64,000 nt of DNA from Bradyrhizobium sp. SK17. Its GTDB lineage: Bacteria > Pseudomonadota > Alphaproteobacteria > Rhizobiales > Xanthobacteraceae. Positions 32,600 to 42,844 of the stretch are shown piece after piece. Both the position numbers and the translations under genes were made by a program. The notes under the pieces were generated by a model, which saw only the letters and a list, made by a program, of their open reading frames with translations, made no database searches and was not told where the DNA came from. Each line of letters begins with the position of its first letter. Position 1 is the first letter of the stretch. The stretch covers positions 4,913,001-4,977,000 of the forward strand of contig NZ_CP025113.1 in assembly GCF_002831585.1 (NCBI RefSeq), given 5' to 3'.

Positions 32600-35385
32600 G
32601 CAAGCGCTCCCTTGAGCAGGCTCGATGTCACCGGCAACGAGCGGAAGCGGTGGCCCGTGGCATCGTTGATGGCGTTGAGCAGCGCCGGCACGATCGGGAT
32701 CATGACAACCTCCGCCATGCCCTTCGGCGGTTCGTCCGGCGTCAGCGGCGGCAGCATCTCGATCTCGAGATCGTGCAGCGGCAGGTCGGAGCCGCGCGCG
32801 ATCAAATACTGGCCGAGATTCCATTGCCCGTTGCCGGGGCCGCCTTCGAACGGCGGCAGGGTTTCCAGCAGCGCGTAGCCGACACCCATGGCGAAGCCGC
32901 CATGCGACTGGCCGAGCACCACTTCGGGCACCAGCGCCTGGCCGCATTCGAACACGCTGTAGGCCTTGGCGATCCGCAAGATGCCGGTCGCGCGCTCGAT
33001 CTCGATGCGGACCAGCGTGCCGCACATCGAGGTGTAGGCGGTGCCGATCCGGTTGTTGTCGGTCGGCGGGAATTTCACGCTGGTTCGGTCGATCCGCGCG
33101 AACCTGCCGCGGCCACGGCGGATCGCCAGCGCATCGATCTCGGCGCGAACCTGCTCGCCGAACAGCGGGAAGCGGCCGCGCGACCAGGCCCAGCGCGAGA
33201 AGCTGTGCGCGATGGCGCCGGTGACGAAGCCGCGCGCATGGGCGGTCGCCGCAAGCTTCGGCAGTGGCAGCGGCGCGAGATCGTCGAGCGCGAGCTGGCC
33301 ATCCTGCCAGTGCGCTCTGTCCGATTGCCGGGCACGCGGATCGGTCTTCGCAATGCGCCAGAGCTCCAGCGCCGCCGGCCACAGGCCGAAACGGAAGACG
33401 ATGCGGGCGGCCTCGGCCGCCGAATGCGTGCCGACATGGGCGCCGATCGAGGCGCTGGTCGCCGAGCTGATCGCGGGCACCCAGCGCGGGTTCTTCTCGG
33501 CGAGGTCCTGGGTCTTCTGATCCATCGTGTAGGGATCGCCCGAGGTGACGAGCCCGAGCGCGTCGTAGCTGTCGACCCGGGAGACTGCGACCTCGTCGGC
33601 GACGGCGCCAAGATGGTTCGCGACCCGGTTGGCGAGCGCGGTGCCGATGCCATTGCCCATCTCGACATGATCGCAGTGGATCGCGATCCGTCCCTCGGGA
33701 TCGATCTCGACCCGGCCGAGCGAGCAATCCGCGCCCGAGCCGTAATCCTTCGTGACGCAGGCGACGCCGGTGCCGACCAACCGTCCTTCGGGGGCTTGCC
33801 GCTTGAAGTCGGCGCGCTGCTGCCAGATCGGATGCTTCTCGAGCTTGTCGAGGATGTCGGGCGTGCGCACCGACACGATGTAGGGATTGCCGGTCATGGT
33901 CCGGCCGTTCTGCTTCAGCGCATTGTTGCGGCGGAACGCGATTGGATCGAGCTTGAGCTCGCTTGCGGCCTCGTCGATCAGCACTTCCAGCGCGGTCATG
34001 GTCTGCAGCGTGCCGTAGCCGCGCATCGAGCCCGCGGTGACGCCGCGTGAATGCAACGCCACCGTGGTGACGTCGACCTTCGGGATGTCGTAGATGCCGA
34101 TTGCGGCGGTCGCGGCAACGACCGCGACATTGGCGGAGAAATTGGCGAGCCCGCCGCCGTCGAGCACATGATCGGCGGCGAATGCCGTGATCCTGCCGCT
34201 GGCGCGGTCGATGCCGATCCGCGAGCGCATCTTGATCGGGTGGCGTTTGATGCCGCCCTGGAACTGCTGGTAGCGGTCATGCGCCAGCCGCACCGGCCGT
34301 CCCGGAAAGAACATCGCCGCCAATGCCACGTAGAGCACGAACGGGGTGTGGTCGCGGCCGCCGAAGCCGCCGCCGACATGGGCGAACTGGGCGTTGATGT
34401 GCGAGGGCCGGAACGGCGCGCGGGCCTTGCCGAGCATGAAGGCGATCGACTCGGTCGCCTCATAGGGCGACTGCACGCCGAGCACCAATTCGAGCTGGCC
34501 GCTGTCGTCGCTGTACCAGGCGAGCCCGCTCTCCGGTTCGAGGAACATCGGATCGACCGACTGGGTCTCGAACTCGCGATCGAGCACGAGCTGTGACGGA
34601 TCGTCCTTGGCGAGCTGGGCGCGGATCGCTTCGCCATGGGTTGCGGCCTTGGCGTAGTCCGCCTTGGTCTCCTTGGCGAGCGGCAACCAGACCGGCAGTG
34701 CCGCGTTCTGGATCCGGCTCGGCGAGACCCAGCCGGCCTGGATCGGCGAGTACACGTCGGGCGCATCGGGTGATGCGCCAGCGACGCGCGTGAAGCGATA
34801 TGCGCCGTAGTTCGGCAGGATCACGGGGCCGGTCTCGTCGCCGAATTTGACGAACGTGCCGTCGCGCAGCGCGAGGCGGGCGCGGTCGAAGGCGTCGAAC
34901 TGCGCGAAGATCAATAGCGCGACCGGCTGCCCGAGATAGAGCGGCGTCTTGCCGACCGGGCAGAACAGATCGCCGGTGTAGAACTCGGGCACCCGGGTGC
35001 CGACCCGGTCGAGATCGGCAGCGGTCACGACGACCGAGGGCTTTGCCGGACCATCGAGGCGGGCGAGGTCGATGCCGGCATAGACATGCGTGGCGTCATT
35101 GGCGCGGACCAGGATGGCGTGCGAGGTGGTCGCGGGCCAGCCCGGCATGTCGGCGGCGCGGAAGTCGGAGGCGTAGAGTTTCGCGCCGGTGACCTTGGCC
35201 ACGCCGTCGACGCGGCCAACGCCTTTTGCCGCCGGATTGAAATGGCCGCGCCCAGGCAGCGTCTCACGGCTCGCGAAGGCCGGCTCCTTCGCAAGCGCCA
35301 GATGCGACAGGCTGACCGAGATGCCGCCCGCCGACAACCACTTCACGAATTCGCGTCGCGAAGGCCGCATGGTCTGATCTTTCAT
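32596..35385 (-). CDS. Tat-exported molybdopterin-binding large subunit (aldehyde/isoquinoline/xanthine oxidoreductase family)
   Basis: 929 aa from ATG 35385 (GAGG upstream; GTG 35391 is an alternative). Tat leader SRREFVKWLSAGGISVSLSHLALA near residues 9-32. Cofactor motifs: HVGGGFGGRD, SMRGYGTLQ, GHSEG-like HVEMGNGIGT, and the terminal KGMAEVVMIPIVPALLNAINDATG, which keeps the catalytic Glu although the usual preceding Gly is Ala. No FAD subunit is encoded nearby; electrons go through the 2Fe-2S subunit to cytochrome c. The substrate (aldehyde or N-heterocycle) cannot be told. Confidence 0.93.
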   Translation of the reverse strand: MKDQTMRPSRREFVKWLSAGGISVSLSHLALAKEPAFASRETLPGRGHFNPAAKGVGRVDGVAKVTGAKLYASDFRAADMPGWPATTSHAILVRANDATHVYAGIDLARLDGPAKPSVVVTAADLDRVGTRVPEFYTGDLFCPVGKTPLYLGQPVALLIFAQFDAFDRARLALRDGTFVKFGDETGPVILPNYGAYRFTRVAGASPDAPDVYSPIQAGWVSPSRIQNAALPVWLPLAKETKADYAKAATHGEAIRAQLAKDDPSQLVLDREFETQSVDPMFLEPESGLAWYSDDSGQLELVLGVQSPYEATESIAFMLGKARAPFRPSHINAQFAHVGGGFGGRDHTPFVLYVALAAMFFPGRPVRLAHDRYQQFQGGIKRHPIKMRSRIGIDRASGRITAFAADHVLDGGGLANFSANVAVVAATAAIGIYDIPKVDVTTVALHSRGVTAGSMRGYGTLQTMTALEVLIDEAASELKLDPIAFRRNNALKQNGRTMTGNPYIVSVRTPDILDKLEKHPIWQQRADFKRQAPEGRLVGTGVACVTKDYGSGADCSLGRVEIDPEGRIAIHCDHVEMGNGIGTALANRVANHLGAVADEVAVSRVDSYDALGLVTSGDPYTMDQKTQDLAEKNPRWVPAISSATSASIGAHVGTHSAAEAARIVFRFGLWPAALELWRIAKTDPRARQSDRAHWQDGQLALDDLAPLPLPKLAATAHARGFVTGAIAHSFSRWAWSRGRFPLFGEQVRAEIDALAIRRGRGRFARIDRTSVKFPPTDNNRIGTAYTSMCGTLVRIEIERATGILRIAKAYSVFECGQALVPEVVLGQSHGGFAMGVGYALLETLPPFEGGPGNGQWNLGQYLIARGSDLPLHDLEIEMLPPLTPDEPPKGMAEVVMIPIVPALLNAINDATGHRFRSLPVTSSLLKGALA

Positions 35386-35491
35386 CGACACCTCGACGGC
35401 ATATCGCGCCGGGGTTTAACATCTGGTACAATACTCGTGGAAGTATTGCGGCAGAGCGAACGCAACCGCAACACCGCAATAAGCCGTGGCC

Positions 35492-36583
35492 TCACTTGAG
35501 GTCGGCGATCGTTGCTGGTCCCGGGCCCGGGGTGATCAGGGTCGGCCATTGCTTGGAGCCGAACGGCACCAGCGGCGGCAAGAAGGCCGTCATGCCGCGC
35601 TTCTTGGTCTCGGCGATGATCGCCTGGCGCGCGTCGCCCCCCATCAGTTCATAGTCCATCAAGTGATAGCTGCCGAAGAACAGCGCGCCCACCGAGCGGT
35701 CGGCGATGATCCGGGTCAGCGACTCCAGCATGTCGGACGGCGTCGTGGTGAAGGAGATCGTTTCGATCAGCATCAGGCGGCTGTTGATGGCGTCGGGTCC
35801 GAAGAATTGCGCCAGCACGCTGAAGATCACGTTGTTCTGCCGCGCCACGTAGATCGTGTTGCTGGCGGCATAGGTCTTGTCCCAGTCGTCGCCGAGCTGG
35901 GTCTTCCAGTCGGCCACGACCGTCATCCAGTGCGCCACCTGGGTCTGCGCGGCCCAGGCGACGTTCTTGGCCAGCAGCGGCGCCTGCTTCTTGCCGAACG
36001 CCTCAAGCTTGGCGAATGGGATGACGCCGGCCGACAGGCATTCATCCATGAAGGCGACGTTGTTGGTGAGGATCTCGCGGTTATTGTCGCGCCAGTCCGC
36101 CTGCATCGGCGCCTGATCGAGCCCATCGAGCGCCGATTGCATCCGGCTGCGATAGGCGAGCATCGATCCGCGCCACGATTTGTCGTCGGGATTGTTGACA
36201 TAGGGTCCGACCACCTCGGCCAGCGCCATCGTGCTGTGGCCGACCGACTTCAGCAGCTGATAGACGACCGGCACAGGCGGCGCTTCGGTCGGCTGCTTGC
36301 CCGGCCGGTACAGGATCAGCCGGCCGCCGGCGCCGGAGAACAGGCCGAGGATCACCGGATGCTTGTCGAGGATGTTCTTCTGGAAGATCCGCGCGGCATT
36401 GCCATAGAGCTCGAACATGCCGGTGTTGAGCGCGAGCACGTCCTTGGTCGCGACATCGCCCGGCGTCGATGTGGTCTTGCCTGCGATCGGCGCCATGTAG
36501 TCGGGCAGCGACTGGGCCAGCGATGCGCTGCTGCCAGCGAGCAGCAATGTCAGCGCGGCGGCCAGGCGAAAGCGATTGATCAT
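35492..36583 (-). CDS. Secreted protein of unknown function
   Basis: 363 aa from ATG 36583, with GAGGAG 7 bases upstream. Signal peptide MINRFRLAAALTLLLAGSSASLAQS, then a mostly helical soluble part (VATKDVLALNTGMFELYGNAARIFQKNILDKHPVILGLFSGAGGRLILYRPG). No Cys pairs, hemes or catalytic motifs stand out. The frame is open upstream to 36718, but that text is not signal-like. No family was recognised; periplasmic location is inferred from the leader. Confidence 0.8.
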   Translation of the reverse strand: MINRFRLAAALTLLLAGSSASLAQSLPDYMAPIAGKTTSTPGDVATKDVLALNTGMFELYGNAARIFQKNILDKHPVILGLFSGAGGRLILYRPGKQPTEAPPVPVVYQLLKSVGHSTMALAEVVGPYVNNPDDKSWRGSMLAYRSRMQSALDGLDQAPMQADWRDNNREILTNNVAFMDECLSAGVIPFAKLEAFGKKQAPLLAKNVAWAAQTQVAHWMTVVADWKTQLGDDWDKTYAASNTIYVARQNNVIFSVLAQFFGPDAINSRLMLIETISFTTTPSDMLESLTRIIADRSVGALFFGSYHLMDYELMGGDARQAIIAETKKRGMTAFLPPLVPFGSKQWPTLITPGPGPATIADLK

Positions 36584-36872
36584 GTGATGCTCCTCGAGGC
36601 CTCGCGCCAGGTCGCGGTCGAATGCGACCGCGCGAACATTAGCGGAATGCGCAAATGCTTGGACGCAATGAACTGGAGAGTGGTGAACAGGGAGTGTAGA
36701 TCTCGCGCGACGCAGCACAACGCGAGCGGGCGCCTACAGCTAAGTGACGAATCGGCCGCTGTCCACACTTCGAGATGACCGAGGTGGTTGCGTCATCTCG
36801 TCATACGGCGCCGCATTCCGCGACGCCTTCTCATTCAGGGAATCATTCGCGTTGATGGGCCTCTCGATGGCC

Positions 36873-37316
36873 TCAGTCCTTGATCAGAAGCACGCCTCCG
36901 ATGATCAGCGCGATGCCCGCCAGTCGTGAGATCGACACCGGATGCTGCGTCAGCCCGAACAGGCCAAAATGATCCATCGCGATGCCCGCGGTCATCTGGC
37001 CCGCGACCACCAGCGCCAGCAAGGTCGCGGCGCCGAGCGAGGGCAATAGCAGGATCATCAGCAGGATGAACACGCCACCGAGCACGCCGCCGCTCCACGC
37101 CCACCAGGGCACGGCGGTCACGAGTTTCCAGGAGGGCATCGGCTCGCGCGTTGCGACCAGCACGACCGCCATCGTCAGCAACCCGCCGAGATAGCTGACG
37201 AGGCCAGCCCAAGCCGGCGAGTTGAGTGCGGACCTGAGATTGCCGTTGAGGACCTGCTGCGTGGCAACGCTGATGCCGGCGCCGAGCGCGAGGAGATAGA
37301 GAAGCCAGACTTGCAT
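36873..37316 (-). CDS. DMT superfamily transporter, YdcZ (DUF606) type
   Basis: 147 aa from ATG 37316 (GAGG upstream). Five hydrophobic segments and the family opening GAGISVATQQVLNGNLRSALNSPAWAGLVSYLGGLLTM, then PWWAWSGGVLGGVFI and AGQMTAGIAMDHFGLFG. YdcZ proteins are half-size drug/metabolite transporters that likely dimerise in the inner membrane. Substrate unknown. It is divergent from the ABC-F gene. Confidence 0.9.
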   Translation of the reverse strand: MQVWLLYLLALGAGISVATQQVLNGNLRSALNSPAWAGLVSYLGGLLTMAVVLVATREPMPSWKLVTAVPWWAWSGGVLGGVFILLMILLLPSLGAATLLALVVAGQMTAGIAMDHFGLFGLTQHPVSISRLAGIALIIGGVLLIKD

Positions 37317-37474
37317 GTGATGCCTCAAATCGATCGCCGAAGGGTTTCCTGTCATATTCCACCGGCAGCAATCGTGGCATGCATGGCGCACGGCACCAAA
37401 CCCATGGGAATGGGCTTCCACCCGGGTCCGAGATCGAATAAGAGGCCGCAAACCCTCAATCCCCCAGAATTCGA

Positions 37475-39097
37475 ATGATCCGCCTCGATAACGTTTCCAA
37501 GCAAGTCGGCCACCAGATTCTCTTCATCGAAGCCTCCGCGGCGCTCCAGAAGGGCGAAAAGATCGGCCTTGTCGGCCCGAACGGCGCCGGCAAAACCACG
37601 CTGTTCCGTATGATCTCCGGCCGGGAAATCCCCGACGAGGGCCAGGTCTCGCTCGATCGCGGCATCTCGATCGGCTACTTCAGCCAGGATGTCGGCGAGA
37701 TGAGTGGCCGCAGCGCGGTCGCCGAGGTGATGGACGGGGCAGGGCCCGTCAGCGAGGTCGCAGCCGAGCTCAGGGAACTGGAGGCCGCGATGGCCGACCC
37801 TGACAAGGCCGACGAGATGGACGACATCATCGCGCGCTACGGCGAGGTGCAGCACCGCTTCGAGGAGCTGGATGGCTATGCGCTCGACGGCCGCGCGCGC
37901 GAGGCGCTGTCCGGCCTCGGCTTCAGCCAGGAGATGATGGACGGCGACGTCGGCAAGCTCTCCGGCGGCTGGAAGATGCGGGTGGCACTGGCGCGCATCC
38001 TGTTGATGCGGCCCGACGTGATGTTGCTCGACGAGCCGAGCAACCATCTCGATCTGGAAAGCCTGATCTGGCTCGAGCAATTCCTGAAGGGCTATGAGGG
38101 CGCGCTGCTGATGACCTCGCACGACCGCGAGTTCATCAACCGCATCATCAACAAGGTGGTCGAGATCGACGGCGGCCAGCTCACGACTTATGCCGGCAAT
38201 TACGAATTCTACGAGCAGCAGCGCGCGCTGTCCGACAAGCAGCAGCAGGCGCAGTTCGAGCGGCAGCAGGCGATGCTCGCCAAGGAGATCAAGTTCATCG
38301 AGCGCTTCAAGGCGCGCGCCTCGCACGCCGCCCAGGTGCAGAGCCGGGTCAAGAAGCTCGACAAGATCGAGCGGGTCGAGCCGCCGCGGCGGCGTCAGAC
38401 CGTGGCATTCGAATTCCAGCCGGCGCCGCGCTCGGGCGAGGACGTCGCCAGCCTGAAGAACGTGCACAAGGCCTATGGCAGCAAGCGCATCTATGACGGG
38501 CTCGACTTCATGATCCGTCGTAAGGAGCGCTGGTGCGTGATGGGCATCAATGGCGCCGGCAAGTCGACGCTGTTGAAGCTGGTGGCCGGCTCGACCGAGC
38601 CTGATAACGGCGCGGTGACGGTCGGCGGCAGTGTCAAGATGGGCTATTTCGCCCAGCATGCGATGGATCTGCTCGACGGCGAACGCACCGTGTTCCAGTC
38701 ACTGGAGGATGCGTTTCCGCAGGCCGGGCAAGGCTCGCTGCGCGCGCTCGCCGGCTGCTTCGGCTTCTCGGGCGACGACGTCGAGAAGAAGTGCCGGGTG
38801 CTGTCGGGCGGCGAGAAGGCGCGGCTGGTGATGGCCAAGATGCTGTTCGATCCGCCGAACTTCCTGGTGCTGGACGAGCCGACCAACCATCTCGATCTCG
38901 CCACCAAGGAGATGCTGATCAATGCGCTCTCCGAGTTCGAGGGCACCATGCTGTTCGTGTCGCACGATCGGCATTTCCTCGCAGCGCTCTCCAACCGCGT
39001 GCTGGAGCTGACGCCCGACGGCGTCCATCAATATGGCGGCGGCTACACCGAATACGTCGCCCGCACCGGTCAGGAAGCGCCGGGGTTGCGGAGCTAG
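37475..39097 (+). CDS. ABC-F family ATPase (ribosome-associated type)
   Basis: 540 aa with two ABC domains and no membrane segments. First: Walker A GPNGAGKT (34-41), signature LSGGWKMRVALAR, Walker B VMLLDEPSNHLDL. Second: GINGAGKST, LSGGEKARLVMAK, FLVLDEPTNHLDL. The linker DKQQQAQFERQQAMLAKEIKFIERFKARASHAAQVQSRVKKLDK matches the P-site tRNA-interaction motif. ABC-F proteins act on the ribosome rather than in transport. The subgroup (Uup/YbiT/EttA) cannot be fixed by eye, although the length is near YbiT. Confidence 0.93.
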   Translation: MIRLDNVSKQVGHQILFIEASAALQKGEKIGLVGPNGAGKTTLFRMISGREIPDEGQVSLDRGISIGYFSQDVGEMSGRSAVAEVMDGAGPVSEVAAELRELEAAMADPDKADEMDDIIARYGEVQHRFEELDGYALDGRAREALSGLGFSQEMMDGDVGKLSGGWKMRVALARILLMRPDVMLLDEPSNHLDLESLIWLEQFLKGYEGALLMTSHDREFINRIINKVVEIDGGQLTTYAGNYEFYEQQRALSDKQQQAQFERQQAMLAKEIKFIERFKARASHAAQVQSRVKKLDKIERVEPPRRRQTVAFEFQPAPRSGEDVASLKNVHKAYGSKRIYDGLDFMIRRKERWCVMGINGAGKSTLLKLVAGSTEPDNGAVTVGGSVKMGYFAQHAMDLLDGERTVFQSLEDAFPQAGQGSLRALAGCFGFSGDDVEKKCRVLSGGEKARLVMAKMLFDPPNFLVLDEPTNHLDLATKEMLINALSEFEGTMLFVSHDRHFLAALSNRVLELTPDGVHQYGGGYTEYVARTGQEAPGLRS

Positions 39098-39098
39098 C

Positions 39099-39731
39099 TC
39101 AAGCCCGCCAGCGCGCGCAAAACGCCTCGACGTCGCCGGACTGGAATTCGGGAAGGCGTTCCCAGATCGTCTCCGGCGGCCAGTTCCACCAGGCGATCTG
39201 CGACAGCTCGGCTGCGATCTTGCGGCTGAAGCGCTCCTTGATCGGCCGGGCCGGCACGCCGCCGACGATCGTGTACGGCGCAACGTCGCGCGAGACCACC
39301 GCACCGGCCGCCAGCACCGCGCCGTCGCCGACGGTGACGCCGGGCAACACGATCACGCCGTGGCCGATCCAGACGTCGTTCCCGATCACCACGCGATCGG
39401 CGCGCCGATTTCTGAAGAAGTCGCGATCCCGCTCGGCAGTGTCGGTGTAGTATTCCGGGCAGTAGGTGAAACGATGCTGCGACGGGCGCTCGAGCGGGTG
39501 ATTGGGCGCGCCGATCCGGACCTGCGCCGCGATCGCACAGAATCGGCCGATCACGGCGTCGGCGACGATGCAGCCGCTGCCGAGATACGAGTAATCGCCG
39601 AGTTCGGTATATTCGATCGCAGTGTCGCCGAGGATCTCGCAGCAACGTCCGACCTTGACCTCCCGCAGTTTAACCGTCGGCTCGATGACGGTTTCGGCAA
39701 TCTTGGGGCGGGGCGGGTTGGATTCGGTCAC
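39099..39731 (-). CDS. Hexapeptide-repeat acyltransferase (phosphonate-associated/xenobiotic type)
   Basis: 210 aa from GTG 39731 (GAGG upstream). Left-handed beta-helix repeats ([31 protein letters not shown], then [55 protein letters not shown]) with the loop [17 protein letters not shown]. The pattern recalls the TIGR03308 group linked to phosphonate operons, but no phn gene is nearby. It would acylate an amine or hydroxyl of an unknown substrate with acyl-CoA. It is convergent with the ABC-F gene at a 1-base gap. Confidence 0.87.
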   Translation of the reverse strand: MTESNPPRPKIAETVIEPTVKLREVKVGRCCEILGDTAIEYTELGDYSYLGSGCIVADAVIGRFCAIAAQVRIGAPNHPLERPSQHRFTYCPEYYTDTAERDRDFFRNRRADRVVIGNDVWIGHGVIVLPGVTVGDGAVLAAGAVVSRDVAPYTIVGGVPARPIKERFSRKIAAELSQIAWWNWPPETIWERLPEFQSGDVEAFCARWRA

Positions 39732-39834
39732 GGATTGGATCCTCGTTACTGCGAGCTGATTGAGTCGGGCCGTATCTATCACGGCGAGATGACAGCACGA
39801 GGCCGCAGCAATGTTTATGGTCGCTTTGCGGCGG

Positions 39835-40710
39835 CTAATCCTTCGCGCCGTCGACTGCGGCAATCGCCCGCACCATCGCATCCTTGAGCGCGGCGCTGTT
39901 GGCCGGGTTCGACTGGCGGCTGCGGCCGGGATCGTCGAAGTCGTGGGTCGCGCCCGGATAGACCACGACATCGATCTTGCTGCCGGTCGCGATCGAGCGA
40001 TGGGCGACGTCCTGGCATCGCGCGGGCGATACTTCCTCGTCGTCCGCACCGAGCAGCATGGTGATCGGCGCCGCCGATTCCAGCGTCTGTGCCAGCAGCG
40101 CCGCCGGTCCGCAGCCCGGATAGAACACCAGCGCGGCGCGATAGCCCGACGTCGCCGCACCCTGCCGCTGCATCACGTTCAGCGCGGTGCTGCCGCCGTT
40201 CGACCATCCTTGCAGGAAGATGCGATCTCCGATCACGTCCTTCTGGCTGCGCAGCCAGGTCAGCGCGCCCTCGGCGTCGAGCGGTCGCACGGTTTTTTCG
40301 TTCACATCGACGCGATCGGGATCGCCATGCGTGAAGCGGCCGAAGCCGTGAGCCTTGCCGCGCGGCCCGAAACTGTCCGGCAGCAGCGCGACATAGCCGT
40401 GATCCGCCCAAAACTGTCCCCACATCATGTGCCGCTTGGACAGACCATTCGCGTTGCAGTCCGTGGACGGATCGGTCCGCGACACCAGCGTGCAGTCCCT
40501 GTTGACGTTGGTCGAATAGGGCCCGCCGCGGCCGTGCAGCAGCACGATCGCCGGATGCCGACCCGGCGTTTGCGGCTTGAACAGATAGCCGACGATCTCG
40601 GTCTTGCCGTCGGCGCTCGGAAAGAAAGCGGTGTCGGGGGCGGCCATTGCCACAGTCGGCAAGGTTGTCAGCATCGTCAGCAGCGCGATCTGAATCAGGC
40701 GGTTGGTCAT
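39835..40710 (-). CDS. Secreted dienelactone hydrolase-like alpha/beta hydrolase
   Basis: 291 aa from ATG 40710. Signal peptide [36 protein letters not shown] forms the oxyanion loop, [14 protein letters not shown] holds the nucleophile Ser near 170 (DLH enzymes usually have Cys), [15 protein letters not shown] the Asp, and [13 protein letters not shown] the His. Extracellular or periplasmic esterase of unknown substrate. It is divergent from the metallo-beta-lactamase-fold gene, with 145 bases between. Confidence 0.9.
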   Translation of the reverse strand: MTNRLIQIALLTMLTTLPTVAMAAPDTAFFPSADGKTEIVGYLFKPQTPGRHPAIVLLHGRGGPYSTNVNRDCTLVSRTDPSTDCNANGLSKRHMMWGQFWADHGYVALLPDSFGPRGKAHGFGRFTHGDPDRVDVNEKTVRPLDAEGALTWLRSQKDVIGDRIFLQGWSNGGSTALNVMQRQGAATSGYRAALVFYPGCGPAALLAQTLESAAPITMLLGADDEEVSPARCQDVAHRSIATGSKIDVVVYPGATHDFDDPGRSRQSNPANSAALKDAMVRAIAAVDGAKD

Positions 40711-40855
40711 TCTGACAGCATCGCCAACATTCCGGATGAATTGCGGCACGAGGGCCGCGTCAGCAATGCAAAGCCGCATGGCGTGCTGCGTGGTGCTCCG
40801 CTTGTGAGGCCCGGTATGGCCCGCTACGCTTCGAAAAAATCGGGAGCGAAGCGGC

Positions 40856-41731
40856 ATGAGACAGATCAGGATCGGCGACATCACGATCGACGCGGTGATC
40901 GAGCGCGAAGGGCCGTGGCGGCGGCCGCAGGATTTCTTCCCGACCTATGACGACGCGGTGTTCAAGCATCATCTGAAGACGATGGAGCCCGAGGTCTTCG
41001 ATGCCGCGCGCGGCATGATGGTGATCACCTACCAGACCTTCGTGGTGCGGACGCCGCGCTACACCATCCTGGTCGACACCTGCACCGGCGAGGACAAGGG
41101 GCACCCGCCGCCGTTCGATTTCCCGGGCAAGGAGCGCTGGCGCAACGAGCTGTTCGCGCTCGGCATATCCTTCGAGCAGATCGATTATGTGTTCTGCACC
41201 CATCTGCATATCGACCACACCGGCTGGAATACGACGCTGCGCGACGGGCGCTGGGTGCCGACCTTCCCGAACGCGAAGTACGTCTTCCACAAGGGCGAGT
41301 ATGCGGCCTGGGAGGTCGAGAACGCCAAGGGCGCCAATCCGCCCGGCACGGTGTTTCGCGACAATTGCCTGCCGATCGTCGAGGCCGGGCAGGCGCTCCT
41401 GGTCGACGACGACTATGCGCTCGACGATACCGTGACGCTGACGCCGACGCCGGGCCATTCGCCCTGCCACTGCTGCATCAACATCTTCTCGAAGGGGCAG
41501 CGCGCGGTGGTCGCGGGCGACCTGATGCACCACGCGATCCAGTGCCGCGAACCGGAATGGTCGGCCAAGCCCGATTGGGATCCGAAGCAATCGGCGGTCT
41601 CGCGCCGGAAATTCTTTACCTCGGTTGCCGGGACCGACACGCTGATCCTGCCGATCCATTTTCCGACCCCGACGGTTGGCCTGATCACGGCCGACGTCGA
41701 TCGCTTCGACTATCGCTTCAAGCGGGAGTAG
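40856..41731 (+). CDS. Metallo-beta-lactamase fold hydrolase
   Basis: 291 aa. The zinc motif THLHIDHTGW (HxHxDH at about 116-121), then PTPGHSPCHCCINIF and AGDLMHH with further ligands, and LPIHFPTPTVG near the end. No signal peptide, so cytosolic. The layout matches the lactonase-like or AidC/AttM-like group, although acyl-homoserine lactone activity cannot be concluded. ATG 40856 is preceded by GGGAGCGAAGCGGC. Confidence 0.92.
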   Translation: MRQIRIGDITIDAVIEREGPWRRPQDFFPTYDDAVFKHHLKTMEPEVFDAARGMMVITYQTFVVRTPRYTILVDTCTGEDKGHPPPFDFPGKERWRNELFALGISFEQIDYVFCTHLHIDHTGWNTTLRDGRWVPTFPNAKYVFHKGEYAAWEVENAKGANPPGTVFRDNCLPIVEAGQALLVDDDYALDDTVTLTPTPGHSPCHCCINIFSKGQRAVVAGDLMHHAIQCREPEWSAKPDWDPKQSAVSRRKFFTSVAGTDTLILPIHFPTPTVGLITADVDRFDYRFKRE

Positions 41732-41765
41732 CGCCCCGCAATGCGTGGCGCGTCAAGCAGCAGGT

Positions 41766-42815
41766 TCAGCGGTTCAAGGCGACGTCCCTGAAGGCCATGA
41801 CCAGCGGTCGCTCGAGCTTGCCTTTCATGTCGAGCAGAATCTCGTAGGCCTTGTCCCGCGACATCGTCGGCTTGTAGGTGCGGTGCTCGATCAGTGCGGC
41901 GAAGATGTCCGAGATGGTCAGGATGCGGACGATATCCGGGATGCTTTCGGCGCACAGCCCGTCCGGATAGCCGCTGCCGTCGAGATATTCGTGATGGTGC
42001 CGCACCGCGTCGAGCACCTCCGCGGAGATGCCCGGCGTGCCTTTCAGCGCGTCATGGCCTGCGCCAGGATGGGTCTCGATCAGCGTGCGCTCGGCGTCGT
42101 CGAGCCGCCCCGGCTTGTCGAGCACCGCGAGGGGAATCGTCGCCTTGCCGATGTCGTGGAACATCGCCGCCGAATGCAGCCGCTCGATGTCAGGTTTGCC
42201 CATGCCGAGGCTCATGCCGAAATCGACCGCGAGGCCGGTGACCAGCAGGCAGTGCTGGTAGGTGCCCTCATGGTGGCGGCGGACCGTCGTCAACCAGTCG
42301 GAGAGGCCATTCTCCGCGATGCTGTCGGCGATCCCCGCGCCGGCGCGCCGGGCATCGGCGACGTCGATCGCCGAGCCGTTGATGACGGCCGAGAACATCG
42401 CGGCGATGCTGGCCGCGCCCGCCGATGCCGCCTCCGTGGCGGACGACGGCAACTCCTCCGGAACGATCGACGGCGCTTCGATATCGACAAGCCTGGCCAG
42501 AATCTGCGACGGCTTGACCGGACTGAAGAACGCATCGGTCGCGCCGAGCGCATAGGCCTGCACCGTCGCGAGGCGCGTACGCTGGTCGATGATGAAGATG
42601 CGCCGCGGGATCCGCTTCAGCCTGGTCGAGATCCCCTTCAAGGCGGCGATATTGTCGACCAGGCGGAGGTCGGCGCTGACCACCAATGCCTCGACATCGC
42701 CGTCCCGTAGCCGCGCGGCAGCAAGCAGTTCTGAGGTGACCTCGAACGTCTGTCCCAGCAGGCCGCGAAGATCGGACAGCCTGGACGGCGTATCGGCAAC
42801 GAGATGGATCGGCAT
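41766..42815 (-). CDS. HD-GYP domain protein, probable c-di-GMP phosphodiesterase
   Basis: 349 aa. Residues 1-112 look like a receiver fold (VEALVVSADLR, and FFSPVKPSQILARL with the conserved Lys) whose phosphoacceptor region is diverged. Residues 175-345 form an HD-GYP domain with HHEGTYQH, HDIGK (220-224) and HHHEYLDGSGYPDG (273-286), so the metal ligands and GYP motif are intact. It is predicted to cleave c-di-GMP in the cytosol. It is the last gene of the DUF2336-PilZ operon. Confidence 0.93.
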   Translation of the reverse strand: MPIHLVADTPSRLSDLRGLLGQTFEVTSELLAAARLRDGDVEALVVSADLRLVDNIAALKGISTRLKRIPRRIFIIDQRTRLATVQAYALGATDAFFSPVKPSQILARLVDIEAPSIVPEELPSSATEAASAGAASIAAMFSAVINGSAIDVADARRAGAGIADSIAENGLSDWLTTVRRHHEGTYQHCLLVTGLAVDFGMSLGMGKPDIERLHSAAMFHDIGKATIPLAVLDKPGRLDDAERTLIETHPGAGHDALKGTPGISAEVLDAVRHHHEYLDGSGYPDGLCAESIPDIVRILTISDIFAALIEHRTYKPTMSRDKAYEILLDMKGKLERPLVMAFRDVALNR

Positions 42816-42844
42816 CGAGGCGGACGATCTGTTTGGCGGAGAGG

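Noticed and set aside
31394..34050. Two long plus-strand frames opposite the molybdenum hydroxylase genes
   Set aside because: Arg/Ala/His-rich shadow text. Heme, iron-sulfur and molybdopterin motifs are all on the minus strand.
40856..41731. Calling the metallo-beta-lactamase-fold gene an acyl-homoserine lactonase
   Set aside because: The HxHxDH motif is shared by many enzyme types, and there is no quorum-sensing gene nearby to support it.
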